Shown here piece after piece: positions 47,240 to 58,410 of a stretch of DNA of 64,000 bases (position 1 is the stretch's first letter; each line of letters starts with the position of its first letter). A program made the translations under genes and the position numbers. The notes beneath the pieces were generated by a model, which was not told the DNA's origin, did not search any database, and worked only from the letters and a program-made list of their open reading frames with translations. This DNA comes from Proteles cristata cristata (Eukaryota > Chordata > Mammalia > Carnivora > Hyaenidae): contig JAESUZ010002684.1 in NCBI GenBank assembly GCA_017311185.1, forward strand, positions 558,001-622,000, read 5' to 3'.

Positions 47240-49784
47240 GGAGGCATAAATTTTTAACCAGCTCTTATAGGATCTTTCAAACCTGGGCAATAGTACATCT
47301 CAAGAGAAATAGAACCTTCCTAAAGGCTGTATGTTAAATTTTGTAGGAAAGTGGAGAGAATTCTAGAATTTTGTTTTCATGTTAGATGGGATATTAAAAC
47401 GTAGATTTATTCAAAGGTAGCAATTCAATGCTAGTATGTCCTGCAGCTCAGTTCAGTACTCTGATGGGCTGTCTGCGACATGCAGCTAACCTGGGGGGTT
47501 AGGAGAGAGCGAGACGTAGGCCTGGCATCCAGTGGGTATTCTAGAAAGTACAGAAAATGTTAAATCACAGAGGAGGTACCTAAAGGAGTTGGCAAAGTAG
47601 AATGGTGCTCATTGCATTTCATGGTATGGGAACGTGTCTTGGAGGCGAGGTGTTTAAAGTGGGTATTTGAGGGGCCGCCTGAGGCGAGCGATCAGGGGAG
47701 GAGGGGGCGCTGTGGGAATGGACAGGACGATCCCGTGGACAAGACACATGGAGGAGTGACAGCAACAGGTGGTGGTTCCAGAAAACCGTAGTGGGAACTG
47801 ACGAGAGGCACGTCTGGGCCCCACAGAATGAGAACCTCAGTTTCAATTTTGTAAAGTAGGCCAGCGGGCGTTTCTGCTTGTCTTTAGAATGTTCAAGAAA
47901 TAGGTGCGTGTGTGTGTGTGCGCTCCACCCATCAAGGACCCGGTGGTCCCCAGCAGTAAGGCTCTGAGTCTCCGGAAGCCCCTCAGCCCTGCACCTCCTG
48001 GACCCCACGGTCCTGATGATAGCTATGACTGTCCCAAGGAGGTGAGACTTTGATGGCACCGAGTCACAACTGGTTCACACCCGCCCAGAGATGGAGTCGC
48101 ACTTCTAGAGAAACCAGCTTTCTCTTTCCTCTCACTTCACAGCCCTCCCCTGGAAGATCCTCTCAAGGTGTGCCTGGGACACACACTGTAGAGCCCTTTG
48201 GGACCTCAGGGAACGGGGCCCGCGGTGAAAATTGAACGTGAAGTTGTTTTCTGAAACTCCTCTTTCTGGTTTTCGTGGAGGAGTCAAATTCCAACTTCAG
48301 GCGGGTCTAATAGGCTGTCCAATTGCAGGTGGATCGCTAATTTGACCTCACGGGCCGTGCAGTTGAATTGAAGCAGTGGGAAGCTTTTATAAACGTGGAG
48401 GAGACCAGGTTCCTAAACTCTGTTAGGCTGTTTTGAAACACGGTCCAGTCTTGCGCCCCTGAAATGGGGTTTCACATGAAGGAACGGACAAGCCCTGGCG
48501 AGGATAGAAATGGGCGTCCTCCTTGCTCCACTGGGTCCCATGTCCACACTCCAGCCCTAAAGAGTTGGGCACACGACGTTTCTGTTGCCGTTTGGAGGTT
48601 ATAAGGCGTACAGACACATCTTCCCCCTGCCTGCTTAGCAGTGGAGGGTCTCCATGGTCTCCTAGCAACCGGATTTGAACACCAGGCTGCTGCCCTTTCT
48701 ACCAGGGGTACCGCTGCCCATCTGGGGTGCCGGGCCTGCTGCTATCACTCAGCCCCTCCGACTGGAACCTTCCATGCCCAGAGAGCGCAAGACGATGTGA
48801 TAAACAAGCACGTGGCCACCACAGCGTTTCCGGGGACGCGTCCAGCTCTATTATGCAGTCACATCGGTGGCATTTTGCATCCCAGTCTGAATTGTTGAGC
48901 CAGCACCGTTTGCCACTGCTTCCCCGACAGCTCCCCGTCCTTCCTTACCACCCCCCCACCCCCCCCAGCCTTCTGATACCAGTGCTCTCACCATCTCCCA
49001 TAATGTCCACGCTCCTCGCTCTCTCCTTCAAGTTTGTTTTCTGGAGAGTTCGATGTGTGCAGCCTATTTTCACTCTCTGATGATGATTGTGAGAGTGCAG
49101 GAACGTTTTCCCCCCAACGCTGTCACATCAGTGTACACGGTGGCATAAAAACTGCGGCTGCCCAAAAGACGTTTGACACAAGATGGGACTAATCGTATCC
49201 TCTCCAAAGGGTCTTGTTTCTGAATGGATTTTGTAATCAGAGTTATTAGTATGAAAAAACCAGAGCCCAGTGGCAAGAAGAGGTGTGTGGGGGAAGGTGG
49301 TGAACAAAATGGAGATTTGGGGACATGCCCAAGGGCAAGGCAAGATCAAGATGGAAAGGAAAGGGCGAAACCAGATGAGCATCGTTAGAGGGGCGCCATG
49401 TTGTACACACTGGAAGGAGTGATGGGTTTTGTGGGCGATGGCCGGGGGCTAGAACAGCGTTTACAAGGAAGACAGCCCTTTGGGGAGGAGGCGCTGGACT
49501 GGAGCACCTCAAAGGCTTGCTTGCCTTCTCTATGAGTGAGAGGCATCTGGGATTTGGGCGGAAGACCATTAAGATGTTTCCCTTTAGACCGAGGCTTGTT
49601 TTGAGGGCCTTGTATTGTCCCTTTGAAACATCCCTTAGTCTGATAACAGGGAGGACTTGGTGGTGTTTGTGAAGCTCCTAGTGGAGAGGAAAGGATGAGG
49701 AGAGCGAACTGGTGCATCGCGGTTTCTGAAGTAAGGGGTCAGAGTGGCGCTGCCTGCCTTCCTCGTGATGGCTCACACTTATTG
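47240..49784. other. Intronic, SINE-free, no gene recognised
   Basis: Moderately GC-rich with several long open frames on the minus strand (47619-48059, 49246-49569, 49385-49717) and none with known content. A C-rich run lies at 48950-48967 and a short GT run near 47908-47920. Confidence 0.4.
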
Positions 49785-49965
49785 AGCACTTACTCTGTGT
49801 CCCTGTGCTTCCCACAGACTGTCTCTTTTATCACTTGAATGGCCCTCTGAGGGAGACTGCAGATTATCCCCATTTCACAGCACCGACCGACAGGACACTG
49901 AAGCTCTGAGAAGTGACTTGCCCAAGGTCACACACTTTGTAAAGGGCTGAGCCTGAATTCAGACT
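49785..49965 (-). repeat. MIR SINE (ancient)
   Basis: Reverse MIR nearly end to end: ATTGAGCACTTACTCTGTGT, TTATCCCCATTTCACAGCAC, GAAGCTCTGAGAAGTGACTT, GCCCAAGGTCACACACTTTG, GAGCCTGAATTCAGACTC. Confidence 0.85.
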
Positions 49966-50144
49966 CGGGAGGTGACTTCCCTTGCCACGAGACTTTTCTC
50001 CTTCCCACAGGGTTGTGGGGTTTAGGCAGTTGTGCCAAAAGCCCACTGGATAGCATATGGGCTCTTCTTAGGGGAAGCATGTGTTCACCAGTAATTAAAT
50101 AGGAAGCAAAAATACTTGAGAATAAGTGGAAAAAGTAAGAAAGA

Positions 50145-50215
50145 GTGGTTCCCAAGCTGCACGTTAGAATCATCTGGGAAACTCTAAAAAAAATCCCGTG
50201 CCTAGGTTTCACCCC
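50145..50215. repeat. MER5-like hAT transposon fragment
   Basis: GTGGTTCCCAAGCTGCACGT, TAGAATCATCTGGGAAACTC and GTGCCTAGGTTTCACC match one end of MER5-type (hAT-Charlie) elements. Truncated on the right. Confidence 0.6.
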
Positions 50216-50449
50216 CCAGCCAATGGAAGGAATACTGTGTGGGACCGGAAGCCCCCGTCAGGAAAGATTTCCCCACGCAGCTCCCACGTGAAGGACCAGG
50301 GTAAACTTCCCACTAAAAGAGTTGACCATTTCTATTGGTAAAAATCTAAGCGCTCGGGACTTATAAAAGCAGTACAGGACCCTTTGTTTCTTCTTCCGAG
50401 TAACAGGTATACATTATTTGGTGTCGTATGGTTTATTCTCCCACACAGG

Positions 50450-50650
50450 TAATTGTGACTCTATGTGGCTAGTTGGTGCCCAGCCTTGGCTGCATGTTAG
50501 AATCACCTGGGGAACTTTAAAAGTACCTTTCCTGGGGCACCGCCTCCAGAGATCCTGATTTAATTGCTCTGGGCTGGACAGGGGGACTGGGTATATTATT
50601 TCGGCTCCGGAGATGATTCTCATATGCGGCCAGTGCTGAGAGCCTCTTGT
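50450..50650. repeat. MER5A-like hAT transposon
   Basis: Longer MER5 copy: GTTAGAATCACCTGGGGAAC, CCTCCAGAGATCCTGATTTA, ATTGCTCTGGGCTGGACAGG, then AGATGATTCTCATATGCGGC. Non-autonomous, no ORF. Confidence 0.75.
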
Positions 50651-50659
50651 GCAGGCCAC

Positions 50660-51599
50660 TGAGGCTCGGTTATTACGGGCTCCTTGAATTCCCATTCTTT
50701 GGGAAAGCACCTTCCTTGCTCCATTTTAACCAAAACAGATGCCCACTCGCTGAGAAACGGGGCAGTGCAGGCATCTGCACCTGATGGTCTGCCGGTGCCG
50801 CCCAGGGTCGCCTGCTACGACCCGGGCACACAGACCTGGCAGGAGCTCCATTCGGAAGGTAGGTGTGCTTCCTCTTTGCTGGCACCCCCGAGTCCTGGCG
50901 GCTGTTCAAATATGACACACATGAGGGTCGGCCATCATCGCAAGTGCTTTCCACCCACTGAGGGCTGCTGTCTCCTGGGCCAGTGAGACTGTTCCCTTGG
51001 GTTACAGAGACTGGTACGGAGTGTTAAGTGTATGAGGGGCAGACATGCACGGACCCGCTGGAGGAGTAGCCCTGGGCCGGTAGCCTCTCCTTCTGGTATG
51101 TGACGTCTCCGCAGCCAGCTACAGTGTTTTTTTTCCAACAGATATTTTATCCTTTTAAGGCAAACAGCCTGTGCTCCGGCTGAGGAGTACTTTCCAAAGA
51201 GGCTTCAAAAAGCAGAGAGAACGCATCAAGCCCTGAGTCCCCTTTCCAGACAGTTTGGTTTGAGTGGACAGATCTGGGCCCTGCTGCCAGCCAGCCGAGA
51301 GGTCTGAGGTGACACCCAAAAGCTGAGAATCTTCTGTGTCCCTTGGGCATGCTCCTGAGGCGGGGAGGGGGGGTGGTTAGATGGGAATTCTGCACCTCCT
51401 GGTCACAGTCCCCGAGCTGCCCCTGTTCCTAGCTCTTTGCGTGTCCTTGCACCTCTTCTTCCTTCCGTTGTTGGTAAAAAACTCTCAAGATGGTCCTCAT
51501 GGTCTCTGATAAGAGCCTATTTCTGTTTGCAGTTTCATCATCTCAGGTGAGGATCATCCAGTATAGCACTTTATATAAGTGATGAAAATAGCTAATAGC
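50660..51599. other. Intronic, no feature recognised
   Basis: Frames at 50673-50954 (minus) and 50684-50986 (plus) overlap each other and match nothing known. Confidence 0.4.
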
Positions 51600-53060
51600 A
51601 AACAGGTTTTGGTAAAAAAGGATCTTAGAATGGAACTCAGTGAGCTCTCCTGTCCCTTCCCCCCTTCCTTCTAAAATATGAAAATGTATTCAGCTGACGG
51701 AGAGCCTGTAAACGCAGAGTGGATATAATAAGGCTGCCCAGGGGTTTGGGGGCATTAATTACATGGGGAAGTTAATCATAGGGAAAGTAAACACTTTCAT
51801 TATGAATCCAGCTTCATGTCATGCATGTGGTTATTGGGCCAAAATGGGCAGGCTAAGAAGGAATTAAGCAACAGTAAAGAAACACGGACAAAAACATGTA
51901 TTCACTTACTCGGTTAAGAGGCTTGAAGAGGAATGGCCGGCCCGAGCTCAAGGTAGGCCGCTTGGAAAACACGTGTTAGGGTTCTTCTATTCCAAGATCC
52001 GAAAGGACGGGTGTTCATATTGGGGAGAAAATCAGTGACAATTTAGTGTCAGTATATGTCAATTGTGCCAGCACCAAAAATACAATAAATTAATAAGACA
52101 TATCTTTGCTGCTCTAAAGATCATAGATGCTAATTAAATTTCACAAAAACTGCTTTAAGATCCATGCAAGTTCATTGACTTCTACACAGAGCAGTAGTGA
52201 CTTAGACACTGGCAAAGCACAAGAAAACACCTTAAATTATTAAGATGTGTCAAAAGTTGGTCTCCTAATGCTGTTGACTGTCTACTGATAAGCCTTAGTT
52301 TCCAACTGCTAGATGACACCCGCTCTTTAGGAATAGCTCTGTATTTCTCGGAACATGAAATAATTACGGTATCAGCCAGTCAGTTTAATTTGACTAATGG
52401 TATTCAGATGTCAGTGATGACAAATACACCTTCGTGAAGTGAAATAATTTTGCTGTTTTCTGACGCTGTTGCATTATGGTAATATCCCACTCTCACTGGA
52501 TCTGGGCCAAGGAATAATGAGATAACGTGCGGGGGAAAACCATCTCCTTTCTGGATATGCTGTATGTTATCTTAATGGCCCAACTCTATCGATAAATTAT
52601 GGCTTTGTGCTTCCAAGTCTGGACTGAGAGGAGAGAAAAAAGGGTTGTCAGGACGAGGAAGAAGAATATGCGATTCTGAATTGTGCCCCTCTGGAATTAC
52701 CGCCACTGATGGGCTGGAAGGTGGCTCGACCACACTCTTGGCTCTGCAGGTGGCTGGCAATCACGCCCGCCGTACAAGCCTGCACAGCTCCACGCGTCCG
52801 TCTTCATGAGACGCACTGCGCCTAAATCACCAGTGACTGAGTAGCACATTTTATATTACGGCGAGGCAGAAACAATGGCCCCATATTACTCTTGTGCTGG
52901 TTTGACAGGGTGTCACCACAGCTTTTACAGAGGAATATTAAACATCGGAATGTGACAGGTACCATTTTACTTGGCCTGCAATGGCAGCTCATTATGTCCA
53001 TGGGAGGAGAGAAACAAGAAAAGATACAGGGCAATAAACCCCTGGGTGTCTGCTGCTGGC
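51600..53060. other. Repeat-free AT-rich intronic block, candidate conserved non-coding sequence
   Basis: About 1.5 kb with no interspersed repeat, simple repeat or plausible ORF. It is rich in TAAT/ATTA cores (e.g. GGCATTAATTACATGGGG, GATGCTAATTAAATTTCAC, GAAATAATTACGGTATC), a texture often seen in conserved enhancers. Conservation is not testable here. Confidence 0.3.
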
Positions 53061-54163
53061 ACCGTCAAGCCCAGAAGTCTCATGATCTTCATTGTAGGTA
53101 ATTGCTTACCCTCTTACCCAGGAGCTGAGGATAGTGAAGCTTAGAAGAATGAGCTCACAGACACTCAGTAAAATTAGTTGTTTTTTTTTTTTTTTTTTGG
53201 TTGGAAGATCCATTCAGTAAATCCCTAAATCCCTCCTTATTTTGAGTAAATGCATTTTACGTAAGACAACTTTTGCAATTCTGAAATGTTGGAAAATCGT
53301 TTCCTCCCCCCCCCACACACACACATCGTGTATGCTACAGCACAAAATGAAAAAGTGGCTCAAAGTTTCTGGCTACTCACTGAATACTCCACTTTATAAA
53401 AATGTAATACCCAAGTCTGTCATGCATTCGTATGAACAATGTTTCTTGTTATAGATCTGGAAAGCTTTAGAATGTGGTAAAAAAAGGAAGCAGAGACTTT
53501 TTTAAAAACAGTGGTAGCCTCGATCAGGAAATAGTCATTTTTTTTCTTGTTCTTCAGAATTTCCTTCTAGATGTGCTGTTGTTCTTCATAAAAGGGAAAG
53601 ATGACATGAAAAATTCTAAGCCGTCTGGCCCTGCCTTCCAGATGTGTCAGCATGACTTAGTATGGAGTCCTAGATTTCCTTGTGGGGGGAAAAAAACCAT
53701 TCCTTGTTCATGTAGCACTGAATGGCATACAGCTAAGTGGATATTACTTTGAGATAATCCTTATGAAAGGGAATGGCAAATAAAATAACAAGCCCGCTGT
53801 GAACGGAGGGAGCATCTTTTATTAATTTCTTCCTGCGTCCTAGCTTACTTCATAAATTCATCCAGCCTTTGCTTTTTTATCGCATTGCTTAAGACATGAA
53901 GATGCTTTGTTTTGAGTTTTGGTGGGGAATTCCTAGCTTAAAAAAACAAATAACAACAAACTCAAAAAATCAAAAACAAAAAAGCATGTTATGTTTTTAA
54001 TAGGTAACTGCTGAAAGAGCATCATCTTTGGCTTTTGAAATAATAACTATAGAAAAAACTCCAAAAATAATGAGTTTAGACACTTGGAGGCATTATGTAT
54101 CTATGTTGGAGAATTTGTTTACGTGGTTCTGAATAATGATAAGAAGTTATTTCAAGGGGGAGG
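53061..54163. other. Intronic, no gene; T run
   Basis: An 18-base T run at 53181-53198 and a C/CA-rich stretch at 53307-53327. Nothing else recognised. Confidence 0.45.
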
Positions 54164-54373
54164 GGGCGCCTGGGTGACTCAGTCGGTTAAACATCAGACT
54201 TTGGCTCAGGTCATGATCTTGCAGTTCGTAAGTTCAAGCCCCACATCTGGCTCTCTGCTTTCAGTGCAGAGCCTGCTTTAGATCCTCTGTCCCCCTCTCT
54301 CTTTGCTCCTCCCCTGCTTGCATTTTCTCTCTCTCTCTCTCTTTCTCAATAAATAACCATTAAAAAATTAAAA
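54164..54373 (+). mobile_element. CAN-SINE
   Basis: Forward copy GGGGCGCCTGGGTGACTCAG, GCTCAGGTCATGATCTTGCA, long CT run and CAATAAATAACCATT tail. AGAAGTTAT on the left and AAAAGTTAT on the right may be its duplication. Confidence 0.92.
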
Positions 54374-55139
54374 AGTTATGTTGGAAAATTCTTGTATTTG
54401 AAGAGTACCCTATTTCCATCACAAGTTCTATTCCACCTATAATATAATCATGATTTTTTAAAGCTATCCAAGCTGTCCTCAGGCACCCTCAGAAAGGAAG
54501 AGGTTAAAAGAACTAATATTGAAACATTTTGGTGAAGATACCACCTCAAGAAGTGCAGAGAGGTGAGTCAGGTAGATCATATCACTAGACCATTCGTCTG
54601 AAACTATAAAACACAATGTTGTCCATCCAGAAGAGCTGCCTTTCTCAGGTGACCCTGTTTCTTCTGTGGTCTGTCTTCTCCTTTGGCTCCAGCACTGACG
54701 TCCTGTATCCTCTCCATCGTTGATCACCACAGATCCAGGCTCTGCCTTCTGGATTCCTAAGGGTTACCATCAGTGCCATGAATGGAAATTAACCCAAGGA
54801 CGCCATTTATTTATCTTGGCAAGAGCAGCATCCTCTGCCAGATAAACTTGGAGTTTATTAAATCATAAAGGGTCTAGGTGAACCCTTGCTGCTGAATTTT
54901 CAAATCCTGTATGACGTGTTTCCCGGTTCTTTCTTGACTCCCACTGCTGTATTTCTAACTGCTGTTTGTGGTTCAGTCTATCGCCTTACCATTGTGAAGG
55001 GGAAAACTTTTCTTGTTCAAATTAGGCTCATTTTTTTCTTCATCTTTTTCCTTTTTTTTTGTTTTTCTGGACACAGAGAAAAGTTTCTCGCATCTTCTCA
55101 GACATCCTACGTTAAGTGGAGGTAGTAATCGTTATTTTT
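54374..55139. other. Intronic, no feature recognised
   Basis: No repeat family recognised. The frames at 54479-54730 and 54886-55125 are not known proteins. Confidence 0.4.
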
Positions 55140-55415
55140 TAGCTTCATCTTTACTGGTCATTAGTGATGATTACTAACCATATTTGTCTTACCGTATGCT
55201 ACATCTGCTGTCTTGTTTACTTTCTCGTAAAGGAATCTCATAAAGTGTGGGGGCATCTGCGTGGCTCAGTTGGTTTAGTGTCTGACTCTTGATTTTAGCT
55301 CAGGTCACGATCTCATGGTTCTTAAGATTGAGCCCTACATTGGGCTCTGTGCTGATGGTGTGGAGGCTTCTTGGGATTCTGTCCCCTTCTCTCTCTCTGC
55401 CCCTCCCCTGCTCCT

Positions 55416-55448
<33 letters not shown>

Positions 55449-55625
55449 GTCTGTCTTGGATAAATAAACTTTAAGAAAAGCACAAACAAACTAAAGGAAT
55501 CTCACAAAGTAGGTACTGTAATCATCCTGCTTCTTTGGGTGGAGAAAATGATGCACAAGGAAATTCAACAACTTGCCCAGAGTAAAACATTGGGCGGACA
55601 CACTCAAGTGCAGATCTGTGTGACC
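55140..55625 (-). repeat. MIR SINE split by a CAN-SINE
   Basis: The reverse MIR 3' part lies at 55140-55246 and the core resumes after the SINE at 55493-55625: AAGTAGGTACTGTAATCATC, ATGATGCACAAGGAAATTCA, ACAACTTGCCCAGAG. Removing the insertion restores the usual MIR order. Confidence 0.65.
55247..55492 (+). mobile_element. CAN-SINE inserted in a MIR, with target-site duplication
   Basis: Forward copy GTGGGGGCATCTGCGTGGCT, TTGGGCTCTGTGCTGATGGT, a CT run at 55417-55452 and TAAATAAACTTTAAG tail. It is flanked by AAAGGAATCTCATAAAGT (55229-55246) and AAAGGAATCTCACAAAGT (55493-55510), 18 bp with one mismatch. Confidence 0.95.
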
Positions 55626-56055
55626 AGAGGCCATGCTCATTCCGTATGTGCCCTGTGGTTTAGCGGATTGTCCCAACCACTCATTTTTTTTTTTAAACAC
55701 AAGTTGTGTTTCCTATTCCCCTTTACAGTTTTGTCCCTTTTATATAGCTTTGCAGTAATTTTTTATATATACCTGCATTTTCCACATGCCATATACCCGT
55801 AGACTCATGGTGGCCTCAGGTGCATTATCTATTAGAGATTAGCACATCTTAGTATCACAGAAGTTCTTCTACCCAGAAAGCTGTGTTTCTGCTGTGCTCA
55901 AATTGTTATTAAACACAACCGCTCATGCTGAAGGCAATTTTGCTCTATCATACGTAGAAAGGTTTCCCCATCTTGTACCTGTGTATTCTGGGTATTTTTG
56001 GTTAAAAGATTTCAGTGGCCTTTGTTTGTCCCTCTTGAATCAAATTCCCATTTTA

Positions 56056-56094
56056 TTTATTTATTTATTTAAAAAAATTTTTTTTTTTTATTTC

Positions 56095-56140
<46 letters not shown>

Positions 56141-56315
56141 CGAGAGCGTGAGCAGGGGAGGGTCAGAGAGAGAGGGAGTCACAGACTGAAACAGGCTCCA
56201 GGCTCTAAGCCGGCAGTCAGCACAGAGCCCGACATGGGGCCCGAACCCACTAACCGCGAGATCATGACCTAAGCGAAAGTCGGACGCTTAACCGACTAAG
56301 CCACCCAGGCGCCCC
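56056..56315 (-). mobile_element. CAN-SINE, young felid subgroup, long GA array, with target-site duplication
   Basis: Reversed copy bounded by the 16-bp exact repeat TCAAATTCCCATTTTA (56040-56055 and 56316-56331). It has an expanded GA/GAGC tract at 56098-56148, GCCGGCAGTCAGCACAGAGC, AAGCGAAAGTCGGACGCTTA and a complete head ending CACCCAGGCGCCCC. Confidence 0.96.
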
Positions 56316-56331
56316 TCAAATTCCCATTTTA

Positions 56332-56734
56332 AAGAAATGTTCCCTCATTTTACTAATGATTTGTGTCTTTATTTTCTCCTAAATGTTAGCGTCTTAATAT
56401 AGTTGAATGGTATTAGGAAGTTTGTCATTGTTTCTGATTCTTTTTTTCTGGTAATTCATCAACATTCTGTGGATTGGAGTTACTCGTTTGTTCAGCAATT
56501 TACCAAACATTAAGTGACTACTCTGGTGTAGGTCTCATGCCCGAATTATTTAACACCTAAAACTGTGGCTTTAAAGTGTATGCTAAAAAAGACATTGCCC
56601 TTTTCAGAGACTCGCCCAGCATACCTGGGCTGGGGTCCACGTTTCTAGTTCTCAGTGCCTGATTTGTAGCTCTGTTTACATACTGGTCTTCATATCTATT
56701 GGAGTTTGAATTTCTATATGTGAGTCATTATTTG
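56332..56734. other. Intronic, no feature recognised
   Basis: Short AT-rich stretch between a SINE and an L2 end. Confidence 0.4.
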
Positions 56735-56875
56735 GTGGACATCTGCTTCCCCCAGAAGATGGAAAGTTCCACAAAAATGAAACCAATGTCTGTTTTGCTC
56801 TATGTTGTATCCTTGGAGCCATCAACTGGCTTGGCCTACAGCAGGTGCTTGGTAATTCTTTGTCAAAGAAAGGAC
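56735..56875 (+). repeat. L2 LINE 3' end (ancient)
   Basis: Sense L2 ending: AGATGGAAAGTTCCACAAAA, TGTCTGTTTTGCTCTATGTT, GTATCCTTGGAGCCATCAAC, CTACAGCAGGTGCTTGGTAA. Confidence 0.65.
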
Positions 56876-56929
56876 GTGGTGAAGCCTCTTCATCTTCCTG
56901 GTCCTCGGATACTTCAACTTTTAAGTTTA

Positions 56930-57136
56930 TTAGTATTTTTTTAAAGCTTATTTACTTAGAGAACTTATGAGTGGTGGGGGGGCGTGGGCAATGAGAGAGG
57001 GAGTGAGAATCCCAAGCAGGCTCCGTAATGTCAGTGTGGAGCCCCATGTGGGACTTGAACTCACAAACCACAAGAATATGACCTGAGCTGAAACCAAGAG
57101 TTGGATGCTTCACTGACTGAGCCACCTAAGTTCCCC
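56930..57136 (-). mobile_element. CAN-SINE, diverged, with target-site duplication
   Basis: Reversed copy with AATCCCAAGCAGGCTCCGTA, GTGGAGCCCCATGTGGGACT and head GACTGAGCCACCTAAGTTCC. It is flanked by an exact 16-bp repeat TCAACTTTTAAGTTTA (56914-56929 and 57137-57152), which is unusually intact for so diverged a body. Confidence 0.94.
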
Positions 57137-57451
57137 TCAACTTTTAAGTTTAAAATTTCAAAAATGGGAAACTTCTGTAACTGGGTTGAACAGAGCTTGG
57201 AGGCAAGCTTGGGTCGGGCCAGAGAGTGTGTACAGACTTTGGATTTGGACGCCTCGGCACAGCTTTGTGGATGTCTCTTGGGCCCTACGAATCCCTCTCG
57301 GCCCTGACACTCTCCACCATCTTCATCTACCTCATACCCACCTTACTTGTCGTATCTGCCTGGCCTCTGAAGGCATGTTAGTTTTTTATCTGAAAAACTG
57401 GAATTAGAGATCTTGAAGAATCCCTTCTCATTTGAATAATCTGTGATTCTT

Positions 57452-57677
57452 TGTTTTTAAATTTTTTCTTAATGTTCTATTTCTGAGAGAGAGAGAGAGA
57501 GAGAGCATGAGCAGGGGAGGACCAGAGAGAGAGGGAGACACAGAATCTGAAGCAGGCTCCAAGCTCTGAGCTAGCCGTCAGCACAGAGCCCGACGAGGGG
57601 CTTGAACCCACAAACCGTGAGATCATGACCTGAGCCGAAGTCGGATGCTCAACGGACTGGGTCACTCAGGTGCCCCC
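57452..57677 (-). mobile_element. CAN-SINE
   Basis: Reversed copy with GA run 57485-57504, GCCGTCAGCACAGAGCCCGA and head GACTGGGTCACTCAGGTGCC. Flanks AATAATCTGTGATTCTT (57435-57451) and AATAATCTGATTCTT (after 57678) look like a duplication with a 2-bp difference. Confidence 0.92.
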
Positions 57678-57679
57678 AA

Positions 57680-58284
57680 ATAATCTGATTCTTAATTGTC
57701 TTTCCAAGGAAGTGTACTTGTCTTCCAAATGAAGTGTCTCATCCCACGTCCTGCACACAAAACCTCCTAAGTTGGCTAACCTTGCAAAGCAAATGGGTTG
57801 ATGGCTGAGAAATGCAAGGCTGGAATTAATGGAAATAGTCACAGGAGAGTCTCTTCAAATTCTTAATTCCTTTTGCAGACATAGCCAGAATTCTCACTAA
57901 CAAAATCCTGTCACGCTTATGATAATAGCTTGCTAATTTTGACTCTCCAAAAATTCACATATTATGAGATGGTGGAGTCCATCAAACTCACAATAAAATA
58001 ATGTGTTATCAGGTTTGTACCTCCACGTGGGCCATAGTAAAGCAGAAAACTTCAAGGCCGGTTTTGTGTGGCATATTGTCTCTTGGAACCCAAGAACACC
58101 CAATCCTAGAAAAAAAACTTTTTCATCTCATCTGATCATATGCTTCCGTGAATAAATTCTATAGTAGAGTCTCGGTGAATTCGGTCTGAGCATAAGTTGG
58201 CTTCTGTGCTATGCGACTATGTGTCTTGTATCTTGGAAAAATGAGGTGTGATAGCAACTTCTATTCATTGGCTGGAAAGATGAA
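57680..58284. other. Intronic, no feature recognised
   Basis: Unique-looking AT-rich sequence. Confidence 0.4.
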
Positions 58285-58410
58285 CATACATGTGATCTCA
58301 TTTATGCCTCATGATTGCTGAGTGACTAGAGGAGCACAGATCATCTTCATTTTATAGAAGAGATTATTAAGGGCCAGAGGTATGAAGGGACATGACCCAA
58401 ATCCAGCAGT
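58285..58410 (-). repeat. MIR SINE fragment
   Basis: Reverse MIR: TGATCTCATTTATGCCTCAT, GATCATCTTCATTTTATAGA, AGAGATTATTAAGGGCCAGA, GACATGACCCAAATCCAGCA. Confidence 0.65.

Noticed and set aside
47619..48059. 146-codon minus-strand ORF
   Set aside because: Low-complexity Pro/Ser/His-rich translation crossing a GT run, with no family resemblance.
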